From Amoebophrya sp. AT5.2 (Eukaryota > Sar > Dinophyceae > Syndiniales > Amoebophryaceae): a DNA stretch of 20,150 nucleotides. This document shows, piece after piece, positions 9,141 through 18,274 of the stretch (its first letter is position 1; each line of letters begins with the position of its first letter). A program made the translations under genes and the position numbers. Below the pieces are notes generated by a model. That model did not search any database. It saw nothing but the letters and a program-made list of their open reading frames with translations, and was not told the DNA's origin. Location of the stretch: assembly GCA_005223375.1 (NCBI GenBank), contig RXOD01004589.1:1-20150 (forward strand), read 5' to 3'.

Positions 9141-12100
9141 TCAGTCGCTTTCCTCGTCGCTGTCTTCGTCTTCGTTTTTGTGAAACCGGTCTGGGTAGTA
9201 GTCGTTTCGCGAGTGCCCGACCGGCATCCCGAAGTGCCATGTGGTCTTCCCCGCCTTCAGTGCCGCCTCCTCCTCCTCCTGCTGCCGCTTCCGGCGGTTC
9301 GCAGCCTCTTCCGCGTCCTTCACGCGCACCCCGACCGAAACAACCCCCTTCGGCGCCTCCAGCATCGGCGGAAAAGGCCGCGGATACGACGGCCGGCTCT
9401 TCCACGCAGTCACCGGCTTCATCGTGCCCGGCAGAGGCGCGCCCTTGCATTGGTACCTCAGAACAGCGATGAGCGATGGTCGATCCGAGGAGAAACAAAA
9501 TCCAGAGCGAGCAGCTCTACTTTTACTTCATCAGCCAGAAACAAGAACATCAAAGTAGTACAGTTCAAAGAGCAGCCCGTGTATTCTTTCCGTGGCGATT
9601 TCGATGAAAGCGCACTGGACGACAGCTTCCGCGGTGGTCTCCTCCAGTTGCTTTATCTTCGGCGAAGCCTTGTGCATGGTGCACGCGATTGCGAACAGAT
9701 TCCGAGCAGAGAGCTGGCCCTGGTACGAAAGTAGCGCCCCCATGAAAGCGTCGGTCGTGACGCCGAAACCGTCCACGTCGTTGGTAGACTGTTGCAGCAT
9801 GTCGAAGCAATCCAGCACCTCGTCACTGCGCAAAGTCAATATCCGCTGGCACTCCTTCCAGGACATCCTGTGGAATCGAGATTCACCGACGCTTAAACAA
9901 AGGTTTGTTCTTCGCTTGAAGTTGCCTGATGCACGGGCTATACACATACAGACAACGGCCGACCGCGCCCAAGTAGCTGAAAACGACCTCACGGCTAAGC
10001 TACGACTTTATAGTTTTGGTTTTCTTGAATGCCGACAAAATAACTCCCTCCTGGCAAAAATCGCTGAAATCAGGAAAACGACCCGCATCCAATCGATTAC
10101 TGAAATCTAGCACTAACGAGCTGTAGGAAGAGGGACTAACAAAACTGACTAATACTCTCTGTCCCCCGCAAGGACTTCCATGCTGCCCGTTCTGCCGAAT
10201 GTTTTCGTGAACATGGTTTTTTTCTTCGTCTCCTCGCCGGAGCCGCCATCCCCCTTCTTCGACGAGTCATTCTGTGCCTCCTCCTCCGGGATCATCTGGT
10301 CCTCAAATTCGGCGTGCAAAACATGCTCCAAGTCTTCCCGCGTGAAATACTGGCTCATGTTCGGCTCCGGCACGTCCAAACCCAGTTACAAGAGCAGGCT
10401 GAACTTTTGTATAGAAGATCCGCGAAAATGCTCATCTACATCTTCCAATGGAGACTACGTATCAGCGGCGGGCCTTCTGATCGCAAACGACCCCACAGAC
10501 ATCACACGACACCCACAGACGTCAACCCCTCGGGCTCGGACTCAACGCTAACTAAAAACGGATTGATTTTACGCACAAGGAAGTTAGTAGCTCTGAAGAT
10601 CGGATTGACAATATGAGTTCAGCCGGTCGTAATTGAAGTCCGGCGGCAGGGTTTCGCGGAAGGAGAAGTACTTGCCGTCTCTCCTGCTCACGGACTCCGC
10701 GGGCACGGCCACTCGGTCCAGCAGGTCGCGCATCCGAACCATTGCCTTCAGCTTCAGCCGCGCCTGCCTCCGCGCCGACTGCACGAACCGGTTCTGGTCG
10801 CGCTGTTCTTCCCCCGATTTGATCACGTAGGCCACGAAGAGTCCCGAGATGTTGTTCACGAGGCCAAACTGGATGAACATCACCGTCACCAAGAGAATGA
10901 TCCCCAGATTAAACTGCACCTCGGACATGGGGCGAATGATGCCCGACAGCCAGTTGTCGAAAAACGTCATCTGGGCGATGGTGAAAAACGAAAAAAACGT
11001 CGCCTTGAAGTGGTCCGAGGGCTTCCGCGACGGGTTCGTCTTGCCCTCGTAGTCAAAGTAGGCGCCAGCCATCAGCGCCTGCTTCACCTGAATTGTCACC
11101 GATGCTATAGCCTGCTTCCCTGATTGCGTCTGCTTTTCCTTTCTTCTCCACACGTCAACTGGTGCGCAGACGCGAATACGAGAACAAGACACACACATAT
11201 GATAGTCGATTACCTTCTTTCATACGCTTAGGGCTGACCTCACGCTAATGCCGACTGCCAAGGACTGCTGGCACGTCGGCATTACAGTATGAATATGTGT
11301 GGGTAGAAGAAAAACAAAAAAGTAGTACCTGCGAGGTGATAAGGAAGCTCATGAAGTAGCACGCCATGATGAAGAGCAGGCTGCCGAACAGCAGAGGCCT
11401 GCGCAGCTGCTGGAAGCGGTCGAGCACGAAGCCGCAGCGGCGAAACCTGGGGGACTCCGACAGCGCCGCCTGGCAGTACCGCCACAGGCGCAGCAGCCGC
11501 AGCAGCAGGATTGTGTGCAGCACTTTGTCCAGCGTGGGCGGTTTGTCCGCGGGCGTCACCTGGAAGAGGATGACGAGTCGCGCCGTGTCGATCGCCACCG
11601 TGGAGAAGGCGAGCCAGTTGTCCCAGCAGAAGTGCTCGAAGTTCAGGTACGTCTTCCGCGTCAAGCGGTACCCCAGCTCCCACAAAAACGCGAGGTAGAA
11701 GAAAAAATCCAACAGCCACATCAGGGCAGGCCGGTCGTCCAGCTCGAGCAGAACGCGCCGCAGCCGCTGTCCCCCAGCTCCCCCCGGAGGGAACGTCTGC
11801 AGAAGACGGAGCGTTGATGATGTCCTCGCGGACGACGACGTCGAAGATGTCGATGTTCTCGGGGAGTTCTGCAGTTCCTCAACCACCGGATCCGAAAAAT
11901 CCACCGCCAAAGCCTCGTTTTCGTTTTCATTTAATATCACCTCGTTGTGCAATAACACGTGCAGGCGCCTCTGGCCGGCGATGTGGCTCTTCAGCCGCAG
12001 GGTCGAGGAGACCTGCGCCACCGAGTGCTTCTCCGCATAGCACTTGGCGTCGTAGGAGCGAACCTCGTCCACCACAAGTGCGGTGTTCTTCACAACGTGC

Positions 12101-15100
12101 AGCCGCGGCTTGCGAAACAAGAAGGCAAACGCTTGAGCCGCTAGATCGTAGTCTTCATCTTCAACTTCATCGTTGCCAGCAGCAGCTTCGCTGCTCCCCG
12201 CAGTTCTTCGACGACTCGTCGATGGTGAAGAAGCTCCTGCTTTCATGCCGCCGGTGTTTGCAATGGACCGGAGCGCCCCTTCCTGATCCTCCGTTTTCAC
12301 CATCGTCGGCCGTGTGCGGCGCAGCGCTTCGCTCCAGGAAACCTCAGGGTTTGCTTTGTGGTCCCCTTCATGCGCTGCAGCGCCAGCGGCCCCTCCGTCA
12401 TGTCGGACCTCAAAAGCGACGTCATGGTCATTCCCCTCAGCGTCAGCCCCCTCTCCATTAGTACTTTCCAAACCTCGCGGGGGCCCTCCAACACCCAGAG
12501 AGAGCGAGCCGAATGGACCGAAAAAGCTTCCATCCGGAATATCAGGAACCGTGCCGAAAAACGACGTTCCGAAGTCGCTTCTCCTTCTGAGCTCCTGGCT
12601 GTCGAGACTAGTCTCGCTGCGCGTCTGCCGCTTGTAGGCCGACCGCTCCAGGAGCTCTGCGGTGTGCGGCAGCGCGGCCGCATTCTGGAGGAGAAAGCGG
12701 ATTCGTGCGGGGTCGTACGTCTCCTCCACGGTTTCGAAAGTTAAAACGCGCCCAGCCCGCTCGGCGGTCTGCATGTGGGAAGCGTTTTTTCTTTTCCCAT
12801 TTTCGAAAGTTGTGCGACGACGGCCACTGCTGCGGCTTTCCCGCCACGCCTGCTCCTCCCGCTTCTGAAGCAAGTAGTCGTACGCCTGACTGCGCCGTTT
12901 CCGGAAAAACCGCTCGCGCAGTCGGAAGTTAGCCAGCGTCGCTGCAATTCAGTTTATTAATTCGTTTGTCGATAGAATGACATCCGAACTACCGCCGAAT
13001 CGCTGAAGCTGGTGTGGCTGTCATTCGTTGTTCTAGAAGTCCTTGTACGGAGTCCCGATGGAATCAAGGCATCAGAGATCGACGCGGTATGCTGAATTTC
13101 ACAAATGAATCAGCACTGTGAATTGACCTGCTTACCCCCAAACAAAGGGGGCCTGCTCCTGCTCATCCACGAGATTAAATTAGTATCTTAGCACCACAAT
13201 CGTACAAGAGTAGTACGCGGCTCCCTTTTTTTCTTTCCTTCCGGTGCTGCCGTAGTGGCTCCTCCTCCTACTCCCGCCCCTGACCGGCACACCTCTTCAT
13301 CCCCTCCGTCGCCACCGCAATCCGCCCCCTCCTTGTGACGATCTCCTATCCCGAGCTCCCCCAACTTTCCCTCCGGAAGGCCGAACAGCCGGCGCAGACT
13401 AGCACTCGCAGAGAACATGCCCGAGTGCAGCGAACCGAGCCCGCTGTCAAAAAACAAGTCCTTCTCGACGTCGTCCACCGGCAACGACTCCACCAGCACC
13501 CGCAGCCGCGTCTGTCCGTAGCTGCTCGGCCGGTCGCTGTCCACGTTATGCTCGGACCAGCTGGTGGAAAGTGAGTCAGTGACACATCATCAAGAAGGAT
13601 CTCTAAGGTTATAACTTGTTTCTACTAGTAGTCGCCCGCCGCCGGAGGAACAAGAATTTTCGCTGTCTTTGCTGGGAGAAAACCGCGAACGGCGAAGGGA
13701 TCACGCAGTATCTTTGTTTGTCCTTCGGAAGACTGAGGGCCGGAGGCTAAGTAACAGGCTCCCTACTAACGTCACAGTGGGGCATTTCTGCACTGCCCGG
13801 CGGTCCAAGCAACAGATTGTAGAGGTACTCGTCATCGGAGACTGGACCTGTTCTTGCGGTTGCCCATCCACACCATGCCCATGCCCATGCCCCCGATGCC
13901 TGCCGCTATTACTAAGAAAGTAGTAAGTTACTAGGGCCACTCACGACCAGCTGAGACTTCGCCGGGCATAGACGTCCATGCCCACGTACAGTAGGTTGAA
14001 GAACAGCAGCACTGCGATCGAGACGATGTGGCTGAATTTCGTCCACGTGGCGTCCGCCTGCATTTTTCGTTTTCGGCTCTCAAAGTACTCCCGGGTCGAG
14101 TAGTCCTGTAGCGTTTTCATTGCTTCGTCGAACCCCTCCGGCCCCCGCAGTTGGTTGGTCTCCTCGTCCTCCTCGCCGTGACTCTTGATCTGCTCGAAAT
14201 AGGACAAAAACCGCCGCCGCAGGCTCGGCGCCTTCTTTTTCACAACCGGCGGGGGCGGCGGCGGGGGCGGCGTCTCCTCGGAGGAAGAGCTGCTCTGCAC
14301 CTGCTCCTCGAGCGCTTGGAGCCTGGCGGCCGCGCCCTCCTCGGTCTCGGCGCTGGTCGCAGTCTTCAGCTGCCCGAAGTCGGACAGGGTCTGCTGCTTC
14401 CGAAACGCTGACTTCAGCATCTTGTTAGTCGTGGTGACCTTCGCGGCCGCTCCTTTTTTACCAGGTGCAGTAGGAGCTGGTACTGCGGGGTCCTGTTTAT
14501 TAATATTGCCCTCTGCGTTATTTTTCGCGGCCGACTTGGGCGACCGGTGCGCGCCCTCCACCAGAAGATTTTCGGGGTTCGTTCCTCCGGAGCTGCTCGA
14601 CAGCAAATTCAGATGCGACAGACTACCCGCTTCCACAACTCCTGCGTGGGGGCCCACGCCTGCATGCCGCCGCTCTACAGCTCGTCCTGGAGAGGAAGTT
14701 GTCATCTTTGCCGAGGGCCTTGCTTGCCCTGTTCCGGTCGGCAGCCCGTGGATGGCGCCGAGGCTGACGTCAAGGCTGTCGATAAGTTGCCGCGCCTCCC
14801 GCTCCACCCGCTTTTTTCTGCTCAGATGGGACGACCCGTGGCTGCTGTGGGTCGTGGACGTGCCCGCGGTGCCTCCTAAAAGGCCGGAGGAAGCGTACGA
14901 ACTGGTCGTGGTACCTACGCTGTCCTCATTCTCCCTCGAGTCGTAGTCATACTCGGTCCCGTAGTCGATCGCCTTCATCCCACCAGCTCCGCGATCTTGA
15001 TCCACTTCGCCGTGCTCGTACTGGAAATCGTAGTTCTGGTCCTCGTCACTCCACGACAGCCAGCGTCGAACGAAAGACTTCTGTGGTTGTGTTTGCGGTT

Positions 15101-15653
15101 TTGGTCCAGCTCCAGCTCCAGAAGAAGAACCACGACCGTTATAGAAGCTTTTTCTCGTCTTCCCGCCCTTCGGCTTCGCCTTCGTCGACGCGTGGTGGTC
15201 TTTCTCCGTGCTACTGGAGGCTTTTTTCAGCGACAGTTCGGGGTCGATACGGAACTGCTGCACGCGCGTGGTGGTGGTGGCTTTGTTGTTTCGGGTGGTT
15301 GTTGTAGAACTGGAAGTAGTGCCTCTTCCTAGCAGGGGCGGGGTGAGTTTCCAAGACGACCGCCGACTTTGGTGCTGGGGTGAGTTTCCATCAAGCTCCG
15401 ATGCTGGTTGCACCGGCGGCAGTCCTTTCAGCCTCCGCAAATCGCCCGCAAAGCTGTCAGGTTTGCCGCTGCCATCGACCACTGAGCCCGCTTCCACCCC
15501 GGCGCCGGGGGCCATCAGATGCAGAGCAACCTTCGAGGGCGACAACTCATCCTCGCCACCGTGAAACGTGACCACCTTCTCGGTACTCGATGCCCGCCGA
15601 CTCGCCGACTGGCCACCGGAAGTCGCCTTCTCTGGCGAAATCCGCCGCAACAT
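9141..15653 (-). CDS. Single-domain voltage-gated cation channel (6 TM) with EF-hand-like tail
   Basis: I reconstruct seven exons: 15653-13945, 13560-13217, 12941-11329, 11087-10620, 10382-10156, 9867-9562 and 9456-9141. Their phases agree and give 1660 residues. The ATG follows an in-frame TAG seven codons upstream; the stop is TGA 9143-9141. Residues 1-535 are a disordered cytoplasmic N-terminus with a run of eight prolines. The Ion_trans domain follows: S1 about 540-562; S2 about 1090-1110; S3 about 1126-1145; S4 about 1157-1178 with Arg every third residue (1166, 1169, 1172); S5 about 1199-1219; pore segment FFSFFTIAQMTFFDNW with Asp1266 as the likely filter residue; S6 about 1281-1311 (LVNNISGLFVAYVI). 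The tail holds a degenerate EF-hand (TNDVDGFGVTTD) and a charged C-terminal helix. Such channels work as tetramers, passing Na+ or Ca2+ through plasma or ciliary membrane. The filter resembles CatSper, NaChBac or EukCat channels rather than K+ channels (no TVGYG). The channel call is firm; ion selectivity and some exon joints are inferred. Confidence 0.85.
9457..9561 (-). other. Channel intron 6 (GT-AG)
   Basis: At 105 nt this is the shortest intron. The donor GAACT|GTACTACT and the acceptor TTCTGAG|GTACC are both phase 2, joining LLFEL to YQCKGAPLPGTMKPV. GTAC follows both cut sites. Confidence 0.65.
9868..10155 (-). other. Channel intron 5 (GT-AG)
   Basis: The donor is ACAGAGA|GTATTAG and the acceptor GATTCCACAG|G, 288 nt apart, phase 2. 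Splicing yields AGDRE followed by MSWKECQRIL. No inverted repeat is evident at its ends. Confidence 0.65.
10383..10619 (-). other. Channel intron 4, apparently non-canonical
   Basis: Exon 4 stays coding-like to ...GACCGGCTG and exon 5 from GGTTTGGACGTG, but no in-phase GT...AG pair joins them without losing coding-like sequence. An in-frame CTG occurs at both edges (10622-10620; 10385-10383). Joining there gives FNYDRL followed by GLDVPEPNMSQYF. The intron of about 237 nt would then start AACTCA and end GTAACTG. GGCTGAACT spans the 5' edge (10624-10616) and its exact inverse lies at 10397-10405, just inside the 3' end. A GT-AG alternative (AA|GTACTTCT with ATGAG|C) keeps phase but removes about 100 nt of coding-like sequence. 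Confidence 0.5.
11088..11328 (-). other. Channel intron 3 (GT-AG)
   Basis: The donor TCGCAG|GTACTACT and the acceptor ACAATTCAG|GTG are in phase 0 and 241 nt apart. The intron splits S5 from the pore loop, and splicing restores a continuous six-helix domain. Both sites sit in CAGGT. A strong hairpin occupies 11246-11284. Confidence 0.8.
11246..11284. repeat. 39-nt perfect-arm hairpin inside channel intron 3
   Basis: TAATGCCGAC at 11246-11255 pairs with GTCGGCATTA at 11275-11284. An inner stem pairs TGCCA (11256-11260) with TGGCA (11269-11273), with one bulged base at 11274 and an 8-nt loop. That makes fifteen base pairs without a mismatch. Its role is unknown; an intron-folding element, a miniature mobile-element remnant or a small-RNA precursor are all possible. 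Confidence 0.8.
12942..13216 (-). other. Channel intron 2
   Basis: The proposed donor is CCGC|GTACTACT and the acceptor AATTGCAG|CG, 275 nt apart. Only this donor both keeps phase 1 and matches the GTACTACT donors of introns 3 and 6. A weaker in-phase alternative is TGCG|GTGGCG further upstream, which would drop the Gly/Lys-rich end of exon 2. The acceptor side is clear: coding composition starts sharply after it and TAATAAACTGA could hold the branch point. Two short hairpins lie inside: GCTGAATTTCA pairing with TGAATCAGC, and CCCCC pairing with GGGGG. Confidence 0.6.
13561..13944 (-). other. Channel intron 1, flanked by a 9-bp direct repeat
   Basis: The donor is TGGTC|GTGAGT and the acceptor CCACCAG|CTGGTC, 384 nt apart and in phase. 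The 9-mer CAGCTGGTC occurs exactly at both ends (13953-13945 and 13563-13555). GT-AG splicing retains six duplicated bases and adds an extra Trp-Ser. Cutting at equivalent points in the two copies would restore an unduplicated Ser-Trp-Ser. The geometry resembles a target-site duplication. Inside is a CCCATG run at about 13874-13892. Confidence 0.75.
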
Positions 15654-16783
15654 CCTGCTCTTCTTGTTCCGCTAAGCTTCTACTGTGTCCTTCGATAGCA
15701 GGTTTCTTGACGTTGACTTCTATCACAATCACACTTACGTGCTCCTTTCTTCTAAAGAGATCCGTCGATGATCACCGAGGCTCGTCTCCTTGAACTTCCG
15801 AATCAGAGAGTCCGACGGACACACGATCGACGCAGCGACTCCGTCGAGGGTTTCGCTCAGAGAAGTGGATCGTCCGCCAGCGAGCTCTCGTCGCAAATCC
15901 CTCGACCTCGTCAAGATAGAAGCGCAGGTGGTGTCGCGAACAAGATCGAAAAATACAAACGAGCCTCACTATGAACACGACATGAATGCTGCGATAGCGA
16001 TTTCGATTCCACTTGCCTCTCTTCCCGCCCTGTGATCGGTTAGGTTTTCGTTTTCAGAAATCGGTAATTAATGTACTCATCCGTCATGGCAAATTCATGT
16101 CCGTGTGTAGTCTGGCCCTGCTCCTGATGGCCCGAAGTTCCTAGAGGTGGAAATCCTACACCACATCCCGACACAAATAGTTGGTCCTGCTTGCCATAAT
16201 CGAGCTCAACAATCAAACTCATCATAATTTACCGTAAAAACAAATTTGTATGCTCAAGCTCCGAACCCGATTGTTGAAAAACGAAGAAGCAGCCCAGACT
16301 GGCATCCAGGCATGCATTCCTCGTCTTCATTTCTAAATGTAAGTCAGCGCTGTGTGAGTACGGCACCTTATCCCGCGACTTGTTGAAGATTGCAAGAAAA
16401 ATCCCAGCAAGCCGGTGTCGGTCCAAGGGTTCATAAATTGAAGAAGCACAAACACAAGCAGAACGTCATCATCCTCGTTCGCAAGTAGTTTAGGTGGAAG
16501 ATAAAATTATGATACACAGACTTACCTTGCCTTTGCCACCACACCAGCACGACTCCACGAGCATCCCCGCCAAAAATTTTAGTCGTTATTTTTTTTACAG
16601 AAGACGGTGAAAGAAAAGATTGATTCGGCTGGTCTTAGTTGTACGAACAGGAAGACCAACATCAGACTCAGAGGACATGAAATTTAATATAACGTTTTGT
16701 GCCCAGTCGCTTCGACTTTCGATCGCGAGCTCCAATACAACGTAGGCAAACAAGGTGAAAGTACTCCGACGCTCGACGCGAAT
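15654..16783. other. Intergenic stretch upstream of the channel gene
   Basis: I see no supported gene in this 1.1 kb. Two short minus-strand ORFs lie end to end (16426-16229 and 16225-16040, 65 and 61 codons) but have no domain or codon pattern to back them. The part nearest 15654 should hold the channel promoter and 5' UTR. The part nearest 16783 is the 3' side of the small acidic gene. A GCACAAACACAAGCAG run at about 16445 resembles the AAGCAC run just past the channel stop. Confidence 0.5.
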
Positions 16784-17416
16784 TTAGTTCGTGTTCTTTT
16801 CATCTTCGCCCTGCTTCTTGCCACCATCACAGGAGTCGGCTTCGTCGTCGCAGGATCCTTTGGCGGCGTCGCTCTGCTTAGCGTTGGTCGCGGCGGCGGG
16901 CGCCTTAGCCGCCGGGGCCTCAACCGCCGGGGCTTTAGCCGCCGGGGCCTCAGCCGCCGCGGCAACCGGGGCCACCTCACCTGCCGGGGACACCTCAGCC
17001 GCCTGAGATCCGGCCTGCGCCTCGCCGTCAACCTTCTCCTCCTTCATCTCTGCAGCCTTCTGCTCCGCATCCTCTTTCAACTCCTCGGCCTTCGCCTCCG
17101 CCGCCTCTTGCCCCTTTTCGGCCCGCTTCGCAAAGGAAGCGAACTTATTGAGCAGGCTCCACATCAATCCAGGAGTTTTGGGCGCCCCAATCTTCGCCAC
17201 TTGTTCCGCGACCTTCGGATCCTCTTCGATCGCCTTCGCCAATTCTGTGACCGCTTCAGGCTGCTTGACGAGCTCCTCCATTTCCTGGGCCAAGGCAGCT
17301 GTATCATCGGTTGCCTCCTCGCGTTCAGTGTGCATTTGCCGCTTGCTGACCAAGACGGCCTGTCCCGTCAGGACGACCATGGCAGAAGCGCGCGCGAATC
17401 GGCTGTAACCAATCAT
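16784..17416 (-). CDS. Small acidic Ala/Glu/Lys/Pro-rich protein, possibly secreted or organelle-targeted
   Basis: A single-exon ORF of 210 residues runs from ATG 17416-17414 to TAA 16786-16784. I do not recognise a family. The N-terminus MIGYSRFARASAMVVLTGQA has basic residues followed by a short hydrophobic stretch (about 13-24), compatible with a weak signal peptide or a mitochondrial presequence. Residues about 30-130 are charged and helix-prone (EEMEELVKQ; AAEAKAEELKEDAEQK), likely an amphipathic helix or short coiled coil, with a tryptophan-containing patch (TPGLMWSLLNKFASFAK) that could contact a membrane. After that comes an Ala/Pro repeat (EAPAAKAPAVEAPAAKAPA) encoded by 15-bp units, then an acidic tail with two cysteines (SCDDEADSC) that may form a disulphide if exported. 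Its neighbours suggest no role. The long plus-strand ORF over the same bases is its shadow: its Leu/Arg-rich translation is the complement of Glu/Lys/Ala codons. Confidence 0.7.
   Translation of the reverse strand: MIGYSRFARASAMVVLTGQAVLVSKRQMHTEREEATDDTAALAQEMEELVKQPEAVTELAKAIEEDPKVAEQVAKIGAPKTPGLMWSLLNKFASFAKRAEKGQEAAEAKAEELKEDAEQKAAEMKEEKVDGEAQAGSQAAEVSPAGEVAPVAAAAEAPAAKAPAVEAPAAKAPAAATNAKQSDAAKGSCDDEADSCDGGKKQGEDEKNTN
16898..16963 (-). repeat. 15-bp tandem repeats encoding the Ala/Pro tract
   Basis: Degenerate GCCGCCGGGGCCTCA-type units (plus-strand reading) repeat four to five times in frame, encoding alternating EAPAA and KAPA-like pentapeptides in the small acidic protein. Unit number is likely to vary between isolates. 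Confidence 0.7.
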
Positions 17417-18274
17417 TGTGTATGGTGTCGGTCGGTTGTTTTGTACTTGTGCGTCGCTCTCCGGAAATCTTTTTTTGCAGCGTCTTCTCCGATGCGTTGT
17501 GGAGGTGCGTTTTGCTTCCTGCTGTCGTGGCTCTGCGACGTTGTTTTAATGCTGAAGACTTGCTCCTCTTTGAGTCGTTCGCTGCTGTTGCTGTGCCGTA
17601 CTCCTACGAGTTTCGCTGACGTTGTGCTTGTAGTACTTTGTGCGTTTTAGCGGGAAGGTTTCCTTTTGGATGCTTCAATCGCTGCCGATGAGGATGGATG
17701 TCGTGGAACTCGAAATTAAATTTTTGCCAAGCAAGGACGTGGGTTCTCTTGAAGATGAGCGCCTAAAAATTGCATAGATCTACCGACACCAAATCCGATT
17801 TCCGAAACCAGTCTGACGGAAGAAAAAGATTCTACGACCGAAAGTACTTAAACGGAAAGAAAAGCATTTTCCGACAGCAGCACGAACGAGAACGACCTCT
17901 GCCATCACGGAACCGCTAAGAACCGAAGCCCTGAGGGAGTCTTGCAATGTACGGTGAGTCTTTCAATGTACGGTACGACAGGCAAGAATGCGGCATGATG
18001 AAAAATTAAATGTGACGAACAAGACCGACGAGCACGCGCGGCAAGCTGGCGCCTTCGTTTTTGGCTTTCTTCTTCATCGAAAGAATGCTTTAAGGAAGTT
18101 CAACACGACCACACGACCAATCGACGAACATAATATGTCGCGCTCGCGCAATCGGATTGCTATATCCCAAAGTGGGAGCGTTGCGATTCCTGATGAAAGA
18201 ACGAGAACCGCCACCAGTCGTAATAAAAGTAAGTACTTATGAATGTATTATTCTGGGAATCAGTCTGAATCTGT
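17417..18274. other. Intergenic stretch between golgin and small acidic gene
   Basis: No supported gene is present. Composition is AT-richer than the flanking coding sequence. An 11-bp direct repeat, CAATGTACGGT, occurs at 17945-17955 and 17964-17974 (19-bp period); its purpose is unknown. The promoter and 5' UTR of the small acidic gene should lie in the lower-coordinate half. Confidence 0.5.

Noticed and set aside
9079..9498. Minus-strand 139-codon ORF overlapping the last channel exon.
   Set aside because: It is out of frame with the channel; the exon 7 frame splices cleanly to exon 6 and has an ordinary charged tail, while this one is Gly/Arg-rich shadow sequence.
12125..12145. Minus-strand GGCTCAAG, the end of the dinoflagellate spliced leader.
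   Set aside because: Only the last eight bases match, and it lies inside channel exon 3. No spliced-leader gene or relic is visible.
13135..13151. CCCCCAAACAAAG shared with the intergenic sequence near 7166.
   Set aside because: A 12-13-bp match is expected by chance a few times in 20 kb, and there is no flanking similarity.
16697..17650. Plus-strand ORF of 317 codons.
   Set aside because: It is the antisense of the small acidic gene. Its Leu/Arg-rich sequence is what complementing Glu/Lys/Ala codons gives, and the minus-strand frame has the better composition and start.
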